A stretch of DNA of 64,000 bases from contig NZ_CP067396.1 of assembly GCF_023617245.1 (NCBI RefSeq), positions 5,049,001 through 5,113,000 on the forward strand, in the 5' to 3' direction. This DNA comes from Lysobacter enzymogenes (GTDB lineage Bacteria > Pseudomonadota > Gammaproteobacteria > Xanthomonadales > Xanthomonadaceae). The notes under the pieces were generated by a model. That model saw only the letters and a list, made by a program, of their open reading frames with translations. It was not told the origin of the DNA and searched no databases. The position numbers and the translations under genes were made by a program. Shown piece by piece: positions 8,629 through 17,625 of the stretch (position 1 is the first letter of the stretch; every line of letters begins with the position of its first letter).

Positions 8629-9260
8629 CAATCCCGGCCTCCGTTGCCTTGCTCCGACAGCGCCAGCAGCGCGTCGCGCGCGCGTTGCAGGAACGCGTCC
8701 TTGTCCTCGTCCGCGCCCAGGCGCAGGGTGTCGCCGAAGGTCGCCGTGCACAGCAGCGGCAACGGCAGGATCTTGCCTTTGGGCATGACCCGGGCGAGGT
8801 TGTCGATCCACACCGGCACGAACTCCAGTTCCGGCCGGCGCCGCGCCAGGTGGTACAGGCCGCTCTTGAACGGCAGCAGCGGTTCGTCGCTCTGGTTGCG
8901 GGTGCCCTCGGGGAACAGGATCAGCGACTGACCGCCGTCCACCGCCTCGCTCAACACATCGATCGGATCGTATTTGCGCGCGGCCGCGTCGCGCTCGATC
9001 AGCACGCCGTTGAACACTTCGCGGATCAGGTAGCGGCGCAGCGCGTCGCGCTGCCAGTAATCGGCCCCGGCCACCGGCCGCACCTCGCGCCGCAGCGATG
9101 GCGGCAGCGCCGACCAGATCATGACGAAGTCGCCGTGGCTGACGTGGTTGCCGTAGTAGACCCGGTGGTCGGCCGACGGCGAGCAGCGCCACAGCGCGCG
9201 CGCGCCGGTCAGCAGGCGGATCGCCGAGCTGAAGCCGGCCGCGAGCAGGTGGGAAATCAT
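8628..9260 (-). CDS. PlsC-type 1-acylglycerol-3-phosphate acyltransferase, 210 aa
   Basis: Acyl transfer to lysophosphatidate or a related lysolipid is predicted. The catalytic H-x4-D motif is present as NHVSHGD (about residues 38-44) and the substrate motif as FPEGTRN (about 116-122). An N-terminal hydrophobic stretch anchors it to the inner membrane. It starts at ATG 9260, overlapping the stop of the upstream CDP-alcohol transferase, and its own stop overlaps the next start. In the E. coli ynb operon no PlsC is present, so this is an addition. Confidence 0.85.
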   Translation of the reverse strand: MISHLLAAGFSSAIRLLTGARALWRCSPSADHRVYYGNHVSHGDFVMIWSALPPSLRREVRPVAGADYWQRDALRRYLIREVFNGVLIERDAAARKYDPIDVLSEAVDGGQSLILFPEGTRNQSDEPLLPFKSGLYHLARRRPELEFVPVWIDNLARVMPKGKILPLPLLCTATFGDTLRLGADEDKDAFLQRARDALLALSEQGNGGRD

Positions 9261-9919
9261 CGCGACTCCAGTTCGCGCACGATCGCGCGCAGACGCAAGG
9301 CGATGGTCAGCGCCGCGCCGAGCGCGACCACCGCCAGCGCCGCCAGCAACAGCCACGCCACCGCGGCCGGTTGGCCCAACGCCAATCCCGCCGCCGCCAG
9401 CAGCGCCGCCACGGCCATCGCGATCATGCGCGTGCGCCGCGGCATCGGCCCCTCGCCGTGTTCGCGCAGGCCGCAGGCTAGGCCGAGCACGCGCACATAG
9501 GCCGTGCCCACCGCCAGCAGCGACACCGCCCAGCCCAGGTCGCTGGCCCACGGCAGCCACGGGGTCAGGCCGTAGCCGGCGCCGAGGAACACCAGCGCAT
9601 CGGCGAGCCGGTCGGGCGCGTCGCTGTAGACCTCGCCGGCCTTGCCGACCATGCCGCCGCGGCGCGCCAGCACGCCGTCCAGGCGGTTGCAGGCGATGCG
9701 TCCGCCCAGGCACAGCGCCGCGAACAGCAACAGCGCCGCGCCGTAGTGCGGCGGATCGCGCAAGGCGAAGAAGAACGCCGCGCCGGCCAGCGCCGACAGG
9801 CCGACCGCGAACAGCGACAGGCCGTTGGGAGTCGCGCCGCGCGCGCGCAGCCACGCCGCCAGCGCGAGCCGTCGCTCGTAGCGCGCCGCGCGGCGGGAAG
9901 AAGCTTGGGGATCGCTCAT
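9257..9919 (-). CDS. CDP-alcohol phosphatidyltransferase family protein (second copy), 220 aa
   Basis: An integral membrane enzyme expected to displace CMP from a CDP-activated lipid or alcohol. The CDP-alcohol motif reads DGVLARRGGMVGKAG then EVYSDAPDRLAD (about residues 82-108). The first half (DGxxAR) is canonical and the second half has Asp spacing slightly different from G-x3-D-x3-D. Five or six hydrophobic segments are visible. The start at MSDPQ (9919) is chosen; a longer frame would only add an Ala-rich shadow of the neighbouring Gly-rich gene end. The acceptor alcohol cannot be read from sequence. Confidence 0.8.
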   Translation of the reverse strand: MSDPQASSRRAARYERRLALAAWLRARGATPNGLSLFAVGLSALAGAAFFFALRDPPHYGAALLLFAALCLGGRIACNRLDGVLARRGGMVGKAGEVYSDAPDRLADALVFLGAGYGLTPWLPWASDLGWAVSLLAVGTAYVRVLGLACGLREHGEGPMPRRTRMIAMAVAALLAAAGLALGQPAAVAWLLLAALAVVALGAALTIALRLRAIVRELESR

Positions 9920-9932
9920 CGTGGCACTCCGT

Positions 9933-11426
9933 TCAACCGCCGCCGCAACCGCCGCAGCCGCCGCCTCCGCCGCCGCCACAACCGCCGCCGCCGCTGTCGC
10001 CGCCGCTGCTGCCGGAACCGCTGTCGCCGCCGCTGGAACCCGACGGCGGCGTGCGCAGGATGTGATAGTCGGCGAAACCGCTGCCGTACAGGCCGACCGT
10101 GCCCGACAGCGCGACCTGCGCGGCGAGATCGCCGGGCGCGATCCGTCCGCTGGCGTCGTGCAGCGCCCATTCGCCGGCGCGGGTGCGCTGTTGTTGGCGC
10201 AACAGGCGCGCCATGGCGACGATCAGGGTCAGCCCCACCAGCACCACCAGGAAGCCGACCGGCCGGTCCCGGCCCAGTCCGATCCAGATCTTCAGCCCGC
10301 CCAGCGCCGCCAGCGCCAGCAACGGCGCGCTGCCCAACTGGCGCAGGCGCAGGTCGGCCGATTCGCTGAGCCACCAGCCCTTGCGCCGCAATCGTTCGGC
10401 CATCGGCTCGTACGCGCGCGCCAGCGCGATGACGGTGAGCGACAGGCTCTGCTCGCGCTGCGCGGTTTCGGCGGCGGCGAGCACCGGCGCCGGCAACTGC
10501 GCCGCCTGCGCGCGCAGGCGCGCCGCGTCGACGCGCAGCCAGACCCGGTCGAGGCGCTCGGCCGCGCGCAACGGCGCGCCGTTGTAGTCCAGCGCCAGCA
10601 GGTCGCGGCGCATCAGCTCGACCAGGGCCACGTCGACGGCGCGCTCGGGACCGCCGGCCAGGTACGCGAGTTCGACCTCGTCCTCGACCTGGGCCTGGTT
10701 GCGCCGGTTCGGACCGCGCAGCGCGCGCTTGATCGCGGTGCCGGCCAGGTAAGCCCACGGCAGCATGGCCAAGTACAGCGCGAGGAAGCCGCCGCCGCCG
10801 AAATCCAGCGGATTGAAGGTTTCCTGCGCGCGCACGCAGGTCAGGTAGATCAAACCCAGCGCGCCGCTGGCCAGCGACAGCGCCAGGTAACCGCCGCGCG
10901 GCGGCGACTGCCACGGCGACAGCAAGCGCTCGCGCGCGCCAGCCGGCTCCGCGCGCGGCCGCGCCTGCGCCGGCGCGGGCGAAGGCGGCGGCGGCCACCA
11001 CAGCGGCGGCGGTTCGTCGAAGAAGTCCGCGTAGCTGACGAGCGTCTGCCGGTACTGTTCTTGATGGCGCGCGTCTTCGGCCTGTCCGCCCAGCGAGGGC
11101 GTGTGGTGCAGTTCGCGCTGCAGCGCCTGCGGGCAGAAGCGGCCCCAGTAGTCGCGGGTGTCGGTGAGGTGGGCGTGCCAGACCTTGTCGATGCGCACGC
11201 TCGGCGTGACCGCATGGCCGGCCGCCACCGCCAGGAAGCAGAAGCGCCGGTATTCCTCCAGCGCCGCCTCGGCGCCGGCGCGGTCGCAGCCCAGCGCATG
11301 GCCGACCCGGTCGAGGAAGGCCTCGGCCCGGTCGCCGCCGAAGCGGTAGTCGCGCAGGCGCTGCCACAGCTCGCGCCGTTCCGCGGTCCAGTCGGCGTCG
11401 CGCCGCGCTTGTTCGCTTTCGTTCAT
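9933..11426 (-). CDS. TIGR04222-type membrane protein with glycine/cysteine-rich tail, 497 aa
   Basis: The N-terminal ~130 residues hold a conserved DKVWHAHLTDTRDYW motif, as in glycine-rich-domain-like proteins. A Pro-rich linker, two hydrophobic stretches (about 190-240) and a further hydrophobic region near 385-415 follow. The C-terminus is extremely Gly/Cys-rich: the last ~35 residues are almost only G, S and C. That domain order matches the TIGR04222 group, whose function is unknown. Its place inside the lipid operon (13 bases before the second CDP-alcohol transferase) suggests membrane work. The start at 11426 has a GGA 9 bases upstream; ATG 11438 is an alternative. Confidence 0.75.
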   Translation of the reverse strand: MNESEQARRDADWTAERRELWQRLRDYRFGGDRAEAFLDRVGHALGCDRAGAEAALEEYRRFCFLAVAAGHAVTPSVRIDKVWHAHLTDTRDYWGRFCPQALQRELHHTPSLGGQAEDARHQEQYRQTLVSYADFFDEPPPLWWPPPPSPAPAQARPRAEPAGARERLLSPWQSPPRGGYLALSLASGALGLIYLTCVRAQETFNPLDFGGGGFLALYLAMLPWAYLAGTAIKRALRGPNRRNQAQVEDEVELAYLAGGPERAVDVALVELMRRDLLALDYNGAPLRAAERLDRVWLRVDAARLRAQAAQLPAPVLAAAETAQREQSLSLTVIALARAYEPMAERLRRKGWWLSESADLRLRQLGSAPLLALAALGGLKIWIGLGRDRPVGFLVVLVGLTLIVAMARLLRQQQRTRAGEWALHDASGRIAPGDLAAQVALSGTVGLYGSGFADYHILRTPPSGSSGGDSGSGSSGGDSGGGGCGGGGGGGCGGCGGG

Positions 11427-11467
11427 GGCCAGATCCATCGGGCGTTCGGCGAAAACACGCGCAACAA

Positions 11468-11908
11468 CTACGCGTTCCCCAGGGCGGCCAGCAGCGCCGC
11501 GCTTTGCAGGATCACCAAACCGGCCTGTTTGCGCAACAACGCGCGCGCGCCGCGCCAGCGCGCGGGCCAGTCGCGGGCGACGGCGCCGGGCTTGCGCAGG
11601 CCCAGCGCGGCCAGCGCCGCATCGAGCCGGGCGACGCCGCCGTCGGCATCGGTCTCGGCGCGCGCGGCCAGCGCCTGCAGCAGCCGCGCATCGAAATCCA
11701 CACGCACGGCGTAATAGAGCTGCAGCGCGCCGGCCGCCGCCGCGAGCCACAGCGGCGCGCGCCAGTCGCTTACGAACAGACCCACCAGCGCCACCGCGGT
11801 CAACAGCAGCGAGGCCGCGCACAGGGTCCGCCCCTGCGCCAGCAGCGCGGCCATCGCACGCAGTTCGAATGCGCCGAACGCGGACGGCGGCGGGACCGGG
11901 CCGCTCAT
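11468..11908 (-). CDS. Hypothetical membrane protein, 146 aa
   Basis: Two hydrophobic helices (about residues 27-62, ASLLLTAVALVGLFVSDW then APLWLAAAAGALQLYYAV) are followed by an Arg/Ala-rich cytosolic part and a final hydrophobic end (AGLVILQSAALLAAL). The start ATG overlaps the PAP2/phosphatase stop by four bases, so it is translationally coupled. No family was recognised. It always travels with the operon in this window and may be a partner of the TIGR04222-type protein 40 bases downstream. Confidence 0.65.
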   Translation of the reverse strand: MSGPVPPPSAFGAFELRAMAALLAQGRTLCAASLLLTAVALVGLFVSDWRAPLWLAAAAGALQLYYAVRVDFDARLLQALAARAETDADGGVARLDAALAALGLRKPGAVARDWPARWRGARALLRKQAGLVILQSAALLAALGNA

Positions 11909-13269
11909 GCGTTCTGCGTCCCCAACCCGGCCGCCGCCAGCGCGGGCGCCGCGACCAGCGCCTGCAGCGCGCGCAGGTGCGGCGCGCGCAGCACGATCGC
12001 CGGACGCGCGCGGCGCAGGATCGCCACCGCCTCGTCCACGCCCGCGGCGCGGCCGCTGCGCAGCAACCACGCCGCCACCGCGGCGGCGCTGCGCGAATAG
12101 CCCAGCGCGCAGCAGACCAGCACCTCGCCGCGCGCTTGCCGCGCGGCGATGGCGTCGGCCGCGGCGATCAGCTGCACCGGCGTCGGCGCGACCAGGTCCA
12201 GCATCGGCCTCACCGCATCGCCTTCGCGCGCATCCATCAGCGATAGTTCCGCGCACACATCCACCACCGCGGCGAACCGCGCGCGCTGGCCGCGCCCAGG
12301 AATCCGGCCGAGCCAGACGCCGTCGATCACCGGCACCGGCTGCGGCGCGCGCCGCGTCCACAGCCGTGAATTGATCCAGGCGCCGAGCAGATACGGCGCC
12401 AACAGCCAACGCGCCGCCACGCTCAGGCGGCCGTCGTCGCGCTTCTGGAATCCCAGCGGCCCCAGCAGCGCGTAATTCAGCGCGACCACCGCCAGCGACG
12501 CCGCTGGCCACCACAGCCACAGCGCCCAGCCGCCGAGCGCGCCCGCGCTCAAAGTGCCCGCCGCCCACGCGCACAGGGCCGCGGCCGCCGCGTACAGCGC
12601 CGCCAGCGTCCAGCGCTTGGGATCGCGCGCCGGCGCCGCCTCGCGCCACGGCGCGCGGATGCGCTCGGGCCACAGCCACACGCACAGCCAACCGGCGAGC
12701 AGGCCGGTCGGGATGTCGACGAAGTGGTGCTGGAAGGTGGTCAGCACCGACACGCCGATCAGCGCGAACCAGCCGTGCAGCAGCCAGCGCCAGCCGCCGC
12801 GCAGGTGATGGGCGAAGCGCACCCACAGCACGATCAGCAGCACGATATGCAGCGACGGCGCCTGGTTGTAGGGCTTGTCGAAGCCCAGCAGCACGTCGAA
12901 CAGCCAGCCGAACACGCCGTCGGTGTGCGGCCGCACGAAGCTGTAGCGCAGCGGCCACAGCAGGAAGCAGCCCACCGCCACGGCCTGTGCGGTCAGCAGG
13001 CGCAAGCCCTGCGTGTCCAGTTCGCGGCGGTCGCGGCAGACGAACAGCGAGATGCCGTAGAACAGGTCGATCGACCAATACGGCACGATGGTCCAGGCCC
13101 AGAACGGGATCGCCCGCTCCCAGCCGAACGCCAGGCTGGGCACGTCCGCGCGCGCGGCCGCGAGCGCATTGGCGTAGCCGTAGGTGGCGAAGAACAGCGG
13201 CCCCAGCACCAGCAGCCACAGCGCCGCGCGCCCCCACGGGCGCCGGGTCGCGGCGACGGCGTCGGTCAT
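11905..13269 (-). CDS. YnbD-like PAP2 / dual-specificity phosphatase fusion, 454 aa
   Basis: The N-terminal ~240 residues are a multi-pass PAP2-type domain with YNQAPSLH and TTFQHHFVDIPTG, corresponding to phosphatase motifs C2 and C3. The C-terminal ~150 residues form a cytosolic dual-specificity phosphatase-like domain with the Cys-x5-Arg loop CALGYSR near residue 388 and an upstream general-acid candidate (DVCAELSLMDAREGD). Lipid-phosphate dephosphorylation is predicted. The same fusion is E. coli YnbD, the fourth gene of ynbABCD, which supports the operon comparison. Both ends overlap neighbours by ATGA. Confidence 0.85.
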   Translation of the reverse strand: MTDAVAATRRPWGRAALWLLVLGPLFFATYGYANALAAARADVPSLAFGWERAIPFWAWTIVPYWSIDLFYGISLFVCRDRRELDTQGLRLLTAQAVAVGCFLLWPLRYSFVRPHTDGVFGWLFDVLLGFDKPYNQAPSLHIVLLIVLWVRFAHHLRGGWRWLLHGWFALIGVSVLTTFQHHFVDIPTGLLAGWLCVWLWPERIRAPWREAAPARDPKRWTLAALYAAAAALCAWAAGTLSAGALGGWALWLWWPAASLAVVALNYALLGPLGFQKRDDGRLSVAARWLLAPYLLGAWINSRLWTRRAPQPVPVIDGVWLGRIPGRGQRARFAAVVDVCAELSLMDAREGDAVRPMLDLVAPTPVQLIAAADAIAARQARGEVLVCCALGYSRSAAAVAAWLLRSGRAAGVDEAVAILRRARPAIVLRAPHLRALQALVAAPALAAAGLGTQNA

Positions 13270-15053
13270 TGCGCGACCCGCTGCGCCATCGACACGGTGA
13301 AGATGCCCCAGCGGTCGATGCGCTGGTCGACCTTGACGAAACCGGCCGCGCGCACGAGCTCGTCCATCTCCTGCTGGCTGCGCCGGCGCATCACCCAGGC
13401 CGCGCCGCCGCGGTGGCTGGTCAGCGCGCGCGCGATGAATTCCAGCTGCGGGTGCCAGGGCTGGCCGGTGTAGACCAGGAACCCGCCCGGCGGCACCGCC
13501 GCGGCCAGGCCCTCGAGCGAGCGCCGCACCTGATCGTTGTCGGGGAACAGTTCGTACAGGCCCGACACCACCGCCAGGGTCGGCTTCGGCTCCAGCGCGG
13601 CCAGGGCGTTGCGGTCGAACGCGTCGCCCTGGTCGAAACGGGCGATCGCGCCGGCGCCGAGTTCCTCGATCAGCGCGCGGCCCTTGTCGACGTTGAGCGG
13701 GCTGTAGTCGCGCAGGCGCACGCTGTCGGCGTGCGCGCCCTCGCCCACCAGCGCTTCCAGCGCATAGCGGCCGTGGCCGGCGGCGATGTCGACCGCGTGC
13801 ACCGGCTGTCCGGCCTCGCGCAGCCGGCGCATCGCGTCGCGCAGCAGTTCGTGCAGATGGGTGCGGCGCACGCGGATGCCGCGCCAGCCGATGGCTTCCA
13901 GGTAATTGCGGTCGACCATGCGCCCGAGCGGTCCGCCGCCGCGGGCCTCGTTGCGGTACACGTAGTCCAGGCTGCTGCCCGAATCGAAGCCGGTGTCCAG
14001 GCCCAGGCGGATGCCTTCCGACAGCTTGCCGCCGAAGCGCAGCCCGGCGCGGACGAAGCGCCAGCGCAGGTCGGCCAGCGACCAGCGCTCGGGCGGCCAC
14101 GACAGCTTTTCCGATTCCTCGAAGCTCGGCCCGCGCCGGTGCGCCTCGCTCAGGTCGGCGCGGCTCAGCGGCTGGGCGAAGCGCGCCTGGACGAACGCGC
14201 GGATGCGGTTGATCGCGGCGGCACGGCCTTTCTCGCCGAGAGTGTCGTGGAAGAAGTCCGGCAGCAGGTGGCGTTCCTTGATCGCGCTGCCCAGGCGTTC
14301 GTAGAAACGGTCCTGCGGGCCGCGGTGGACGACGAAGTCGGCGCCGGAGACCAACAGTTGCGTCGGCACCGTGATCGCTTGAGCGTCCGCCACGATTCGG
14401 TCGGCCGCCTCGTACAACCCCAGCAACACCCGCACCGAGATCGGCCGGGCGATGAGCTTGTCGGTGCGGTAGCTCTCCACCCGCTCCGTGTCGTGGGTCA
14501 GCCACTGCGGCTTGACGTAGCTGTTGACGAAGAAGTTGCCGCGCAGCTTCTGCATCAGCGCCAGGCCCGGCCGCGCCAGCGGCACGTACAGCTTGACCTT
14601 GAACGCCGGCGAGGCCAGCACCAGCGCGCGCAAGCGCGGCGCGTAGTCGTGGACCCAGGTCGAGGCGACCACGGCGCCGACGCTCTGCGCGACCAGGGCG
14701 AGGTTCTCGACGTCGATGCCGTGCTTGTCGCGGATGTGGGCGACGAAGCGGTCGAGGTCGCGCACCAGCGCCTCGAACCCGGGCGCATCGCCGCGCTCGC
14801 CGGGCGAGCGGCCGTTGCCGCGCGCGTCCCAGGCGAAAAAATCGCAATCCTCCAGACCGAGCTCGGGCACCAGGTGCTCGACCCGGCCCGAATGCTCGTG
14901 GCCGCGGTGCAGCAGCACCACCGCCTTGCGCGGCCCGTCGCCGGGCTGGCTCGCCGGCCAGTGGCGGTAGAACAACTCGGCGCCGTCGAAACTGGCGAAC
15001 CAGCGTTCCTCGGCCGCGCGCGCGCCGCCGGACTTGACCACGACTTCATTCAT
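13266..15053 (-). CDS. YnbC-like bifunctional alpha/beta hydrolase / SAM methyltransferase, 595 aa
   Basis: Residues about 15-290 form an alpha/beta hydrolase (VVLLHRGHEHSGR oxyanion region, a nucleophile elbow ALVAQSVGAVV around Ser 123, and a late Asp/His pair around LVSGADFVV and DFFHDTLG) typical of monoacylglycerol-lipase-like enzymes. Residues about 300-595 form a class I methyltransferase with VDIAAGHGRYALEAL as the SAM loop and PPGGFLVYTGQPWHPQ downstream. The same two-domain fusion is E. coli YnbC. It could deacylate or methylate a minor lipid; the substrate is unknown. No signal peptide, so it is cytosolic or membrane-peripheral. Confidence 0.85.
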   Translation of the reverse strand: MNEVVVKSGGARAAEERWFASFDGAELFYRHWPASQPGDGPRKAVVLLHRGHEHSGRVEHLVPELGLEDCDFFAWDARGNGRSPGERGDAPGFEALVRDLDRFVAHIRDKHGIDVENLALVAQSVGAVVASTWVHDYAPRLRALVLASPAFKVKLYVPLARPGLALMQKLRGNFFVNSYVKPQWLTHDTERVESYRTDKLIARPISVRVLLGLYEAADRIVADAQAITVPTQLLVSGADFVVHRGPQDRFYERLGSAIKERHLLPDFFHDTLGEKGRAAAINRIRAFVQARFAQPLSRADLSEAHRRGPSFEESEKLSWPPERWSLADLRWRFVRAGLRFGGKLSEGIRLGLDTGFDSGSSLDYVYRNEARGGGPLGRMVDRNYLEAIGWRGIRVRRTHLHELLRDAMRRLREAGQPVHAVDIAAGHGRYALEALVGEGAHADSVRLRDYSPLNVDKGRALIEELGAGAIARFDQGDAFDRNALAALEPKPTLAVVSGLYELFPDNDQVRRSLEGLAAAVPPGGFLVYTGQPWHPQLEFIARALTSHRGGAAWVMRRRSQQEMDELVRAAGFVKVDQRIDRWGIFTVSMAQRVAQ

Positions 15054-15697
15054 TCCCGCTCTCCTTGTCGAACGCTTACCGCTCCCGGCGCGGCATCATG
15101 CCGCAAACCGGCGCGCACGCGGCGCACCACCGTCCACGCGCACAGCATCGAGGCCAGCACCAGCACGATCTCGACCGGCCACGCCGAGATCCAGCCCAGC
15201 GCCAGCAACAGCCCCAGCGCGCCGATCACGAAGGCGCGGTCGCTCTTGCCCATCGGCCCGTCGTAGCGCCGCGGCGCGCCGACCATCAGGCCGAGCACGC
15301 CGGCGTATTCGGTCAGCGCCGCCAGCAGCACGAACGCCAGCAGCGGCGCCGCATGCAGCCCGGCCAACGCCAGCAGCGACAGATACAGCGCGCTGTCGGA
15401 CACCACATCGCACAATTCGTTGAGGTAGGCGCCCAGCCGCGACTGTTGGCCGAACTCGCGCGCCAGCATGCCGTCGATGGCGTTGAGCGCCATCCGCGCG
15501 AACATCCACAGCGGCAGCAGCGCGAACAGCCACGGCCGCGCCGGCGCGCCCCAGTACACCAGCGCGGCGACCGCCAGCGACACCAGCGCGGCGGCCACGG
15601 TCACCTGGTTGGCGGTGGCGCCCGCCGCGTGCAGCCGCCGCACCAGCGGGCGCAGCAGGTCCTGGAAGCGTCCTTTCAAAGCGTAGATCGAAGCCAT
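15050..15697 (-). CDS. YnbA-like CDP-alcohol phosphatidyltransferase, 215 aa
   Basis: First gene of the lipid operon. The motif DGMLAREFGQQSRLGAYLNE then LCDVVSD (about residues 73-100) is the form in which the first Asp of the second half is replaced by Asn (G-x3-N-x3-D), seen in the YnbA-like branch. About six membrane segments are present. Start MASIYALKGRFQD at 15697 is preceded by a weak purine run. The acceptor is unknown; glycerol-phosphate-like or inositol-like alcohols are possible. Confidence 0.85.
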   Translation of the reverse strand: MASIYALKGRFQDLLRPLVRRLHAAGATANQVTVAAALVSLAVAALVYWGAPARPWLFALLPLWMFARMALNAIDGMLAREFGQQSRLGAYLNELCDVVSDSALYLSLLALAGLHAAPLLAFVLLAALTEYAGVLGLMVGAPRRYDGPMGKSDRAFVIGALGLLLALGWISAWPVEIVLVLASMLCAWTVVRRVRAGLRHDAAPGAVSVRQGERE

Positions 15698-15972
15698 CGG
15701 TTCCTTGCGCTCGCCGCGCGCCCGCGACCGGGCGCCGCCACAGCTTAGCGGCTGCGCGCGCGGATGCGAGCCGGCGGGCGCCCGGCCGCGCCGCCGACGC
15801 GCGGGTATCGCCACAGTGGCCCGGCCGGCGCGCCGGGCTACACCGCCGCGGCGCGACTTTGCCGCGCCGGCCGCAAAACCCGGCGCCGGCCGCCCCGCAT
15901 CGCCCTGAACGGGCGGCCCGACGGGCGCGCGCGGCTATAATTCCCGCGCCCTTCCGCTGCCTTCCTCCCCGA
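15698..15972. other. Divergent intergenic region between the lipid operon and purH
   Basis: About 275 bases containing the promoters of both the minus-strand lipid operon and plus-strand purH. GC-rich palindromic stretches (for example GCCGGCGCGCCGGGC near 15825) are present. No gene was seen. Confidence 0.6.
15936..15941 (+). promoter_or_regulatory. -10 element of the purH promoter
   Basis: A perfect TATAAT stands out in otherwise GC-rich sequence 31 bases before the purH start codon. No good -35 hexamer lies 16-18 bases upstream, so the promoter may depend on an activator or an extended contact. I saw no clear PurR-like palindrome. Confidence 0.55.
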
Positions 15973-17577
15973 ATGACCTCCGAGCTCCCGACCGGCCGAC
16001 CGGTCCCGGCGTCCCCGCCGGTACGCATCCGCCGTGCCCTGCTGTCCGTGTCCGACAAGACCGGCCTGATCGAACTCGCCCGCGCCCTGGCCGCGCACGG
16101 CGTCGAACTGCTGTCCACCGGCGGCACCGCCAAGGCGATCCGCGAGGCCGGCCTGCCGGTGCGCGACGTGGCCGAGGTCACCGGCTTCCCGGAAATGATG
16201 GACGGCCGGGTCAAGACCCTGCACCCGCTGGTGCACGGCGGCCTGCTCGGCCGCGCCGGCATCGACGACGCGGTGATGGCGCAGCACGGTATCGGCGCGA
16301 TCGACCTGCTGGTGCTGAACCTGTATCCGTTCGAAAAGGTCTCGGCCGACCCGGCGAGCTCGTTCGAGGACGTGATCGAGAACATCGACATCGGCGGTCC
16401 GGCGATGCTGCGTTCGGCGGCGAAGAACTTCGCCCGCGTCGCCGTCGCCACCGACCCGGCCCAGTACTCCTCGCTGCTGGCCGAACTCGACGCCAACGCC
16501 GGCGCGCTCTCGGCCAAGACCCGCTTCGCCCTGTCGGTGGCCGCGTTCAACCGCGTCGCCCAGTACGACGCGGCGATCAGCAACCACCTCTCGGCGATCG
16601 GCGAAGACGGCGGCAAGCTCGAGTTTCCGGCCCAGCACAACGCCAGCTTCGTCAAGGTCATGGACCTGCGCTACGGCGAGAACCCGCACCAGAGCGGCGC
16701 GTTCTACCGCGAAGTGCAGCCGCTGCCGGGCACGCTGGCCAGCTTCGTCCAGTTGCAGGGCAAGGAGCTGAGCTACAACAACCTCGCCGACGCCGACGCG
16801 GCCTGGGAATGCGTGCGCCAGTTCGAGCGCCCGGCCTGCGTGATCGTCAAGCACGCCAACCCCTGCGGCGTGGCCGAGGGCGTGGCCTGCGGCGACGCCT
16901 ACGAACTGGCCTACGCCACCGATCCGACCTCGGCCTTCGGCGGCATCATCGCCTTCAACGGCAAGCTCGACGCGGCCACCGCCAAGGTCATCCTCGACCG
17001 TCAGTTCGTCGAGGTGCTGATCGCGCCCGACTATGAAGACGGCGCGGTCGAATACGCGAAGAAGAAGGCCAACGTGCGGGTGCTGCGCATTCCCGGCGGC
17101 GACGGCCGCAACGTCCTGGATTTCAAGCGCATCGGCTCGGGCCTGCTGGTGCAGAGCGCGGACCTGCGCGAAGTCGGCCGCGACGAACTCAAGGTCGTCA
17201 GCAAGCTGGCGCCGACCGACGCGCAGCTGGCCGACCTGCTGTTCGCCTGGCGCATCGCCAAGTTCGTCAAGTCCAACGCCATCGTCTACGCCCGCGACCA
17301 TCGCAGCATCGGCATCGGCGCCGGGCAGATGAGCCGCGTGGTCAGCGCCAAGATCGCCGCGCTCAAGGCCGACGAAGCCGGGCTGGTCGTGCCGGGCTCG
17401 GTGATGGCCTCCGACGCGTTCTTCCCGTTCCGCGACGGCATCGACGCGGCCGCGGCCGCCGGCATCAAGGCAGTGATCCAGCCGGGCGGTTCGATGCGCG
17501 ACAACGAAGTCATCGCCGCGGCCGACGAACACGGGCTGGCGATGGTGTTCACCGGCGTGCGCCACTTCCGCCACTGA
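15973..17577 (+). CDS. purH: Bifunctional AICAR transformylase / IMP cyclohydrolase
   Basis: This cytosolic enzyme catalyses the last two steps of de novo IMP synthesis. At 534 aa it has the usual length. The N-terminal MGS-like cyclohydrolase domain contains RRALLSVSDKTGLIELARAL, STGGTAKAI, GRVKTLHPLVHGG and ENIDIGGPAMLRSAAKN. The C-terminal transformylase domain carries the catalytic KHANPCGVA and later GAGQMSRV and DAFFPFRDGID. The start at 15973 (MTSELPTG) is preferred over a longer in-frame extension, which would cross the TATAAT box. purD lies 2.6 kb downstream on the same strand. Confidence 0.97.
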   Translation: MTSELPTGRPVPASPPVRIRRALLSVSDKTGLIELARALAAHGVELLSTGGTAKAIREAGLPVRDVAEVTGFPEMMDGRVKTLHPLVHGGLLGRAGIDDAVMAQHGIGAIDLLVLNLYPFEKVSADPASSFEDVIENIDIGGPAMLRSAAKNFARVAVATDPAQYSSLLAELDANAGALSAKTRFALSVAAFNRVAQYDAAISNHLSAIGEDGGKLEFPAQHNASFVKVMDLRYGENPHQSGAFYREVQPLPGTLASFVQLQGKELSYNNLADADAAWECVRQFERPACVIVKHANPCGVAEGVACGDAYELAYATDPTSAFGGIIAFNGKLDAATAKVILDRQFVEVLIAPDYEDGAVEYAKKKANVRVLRIPGGDGRNVLDFKRIGSGLLVQSADLREVGRDELKVVSKLAPTDAQLADLLFAWRIAKFVKSNAIVYARDHRSIGIGAGQMSRVVSAKIAALKADEAGLVVPGSVMASDAFFPFRDGIDAAAAAGIKAVIQPGGSMRDNEVIAAADEHGLAMVFTGVRHFRH

Positions 17578-17625
17578 GCCTGCGCGCGCGGGCGCCCCGG
17601 CGCCCGCGCCGCACCCGACCGCATC

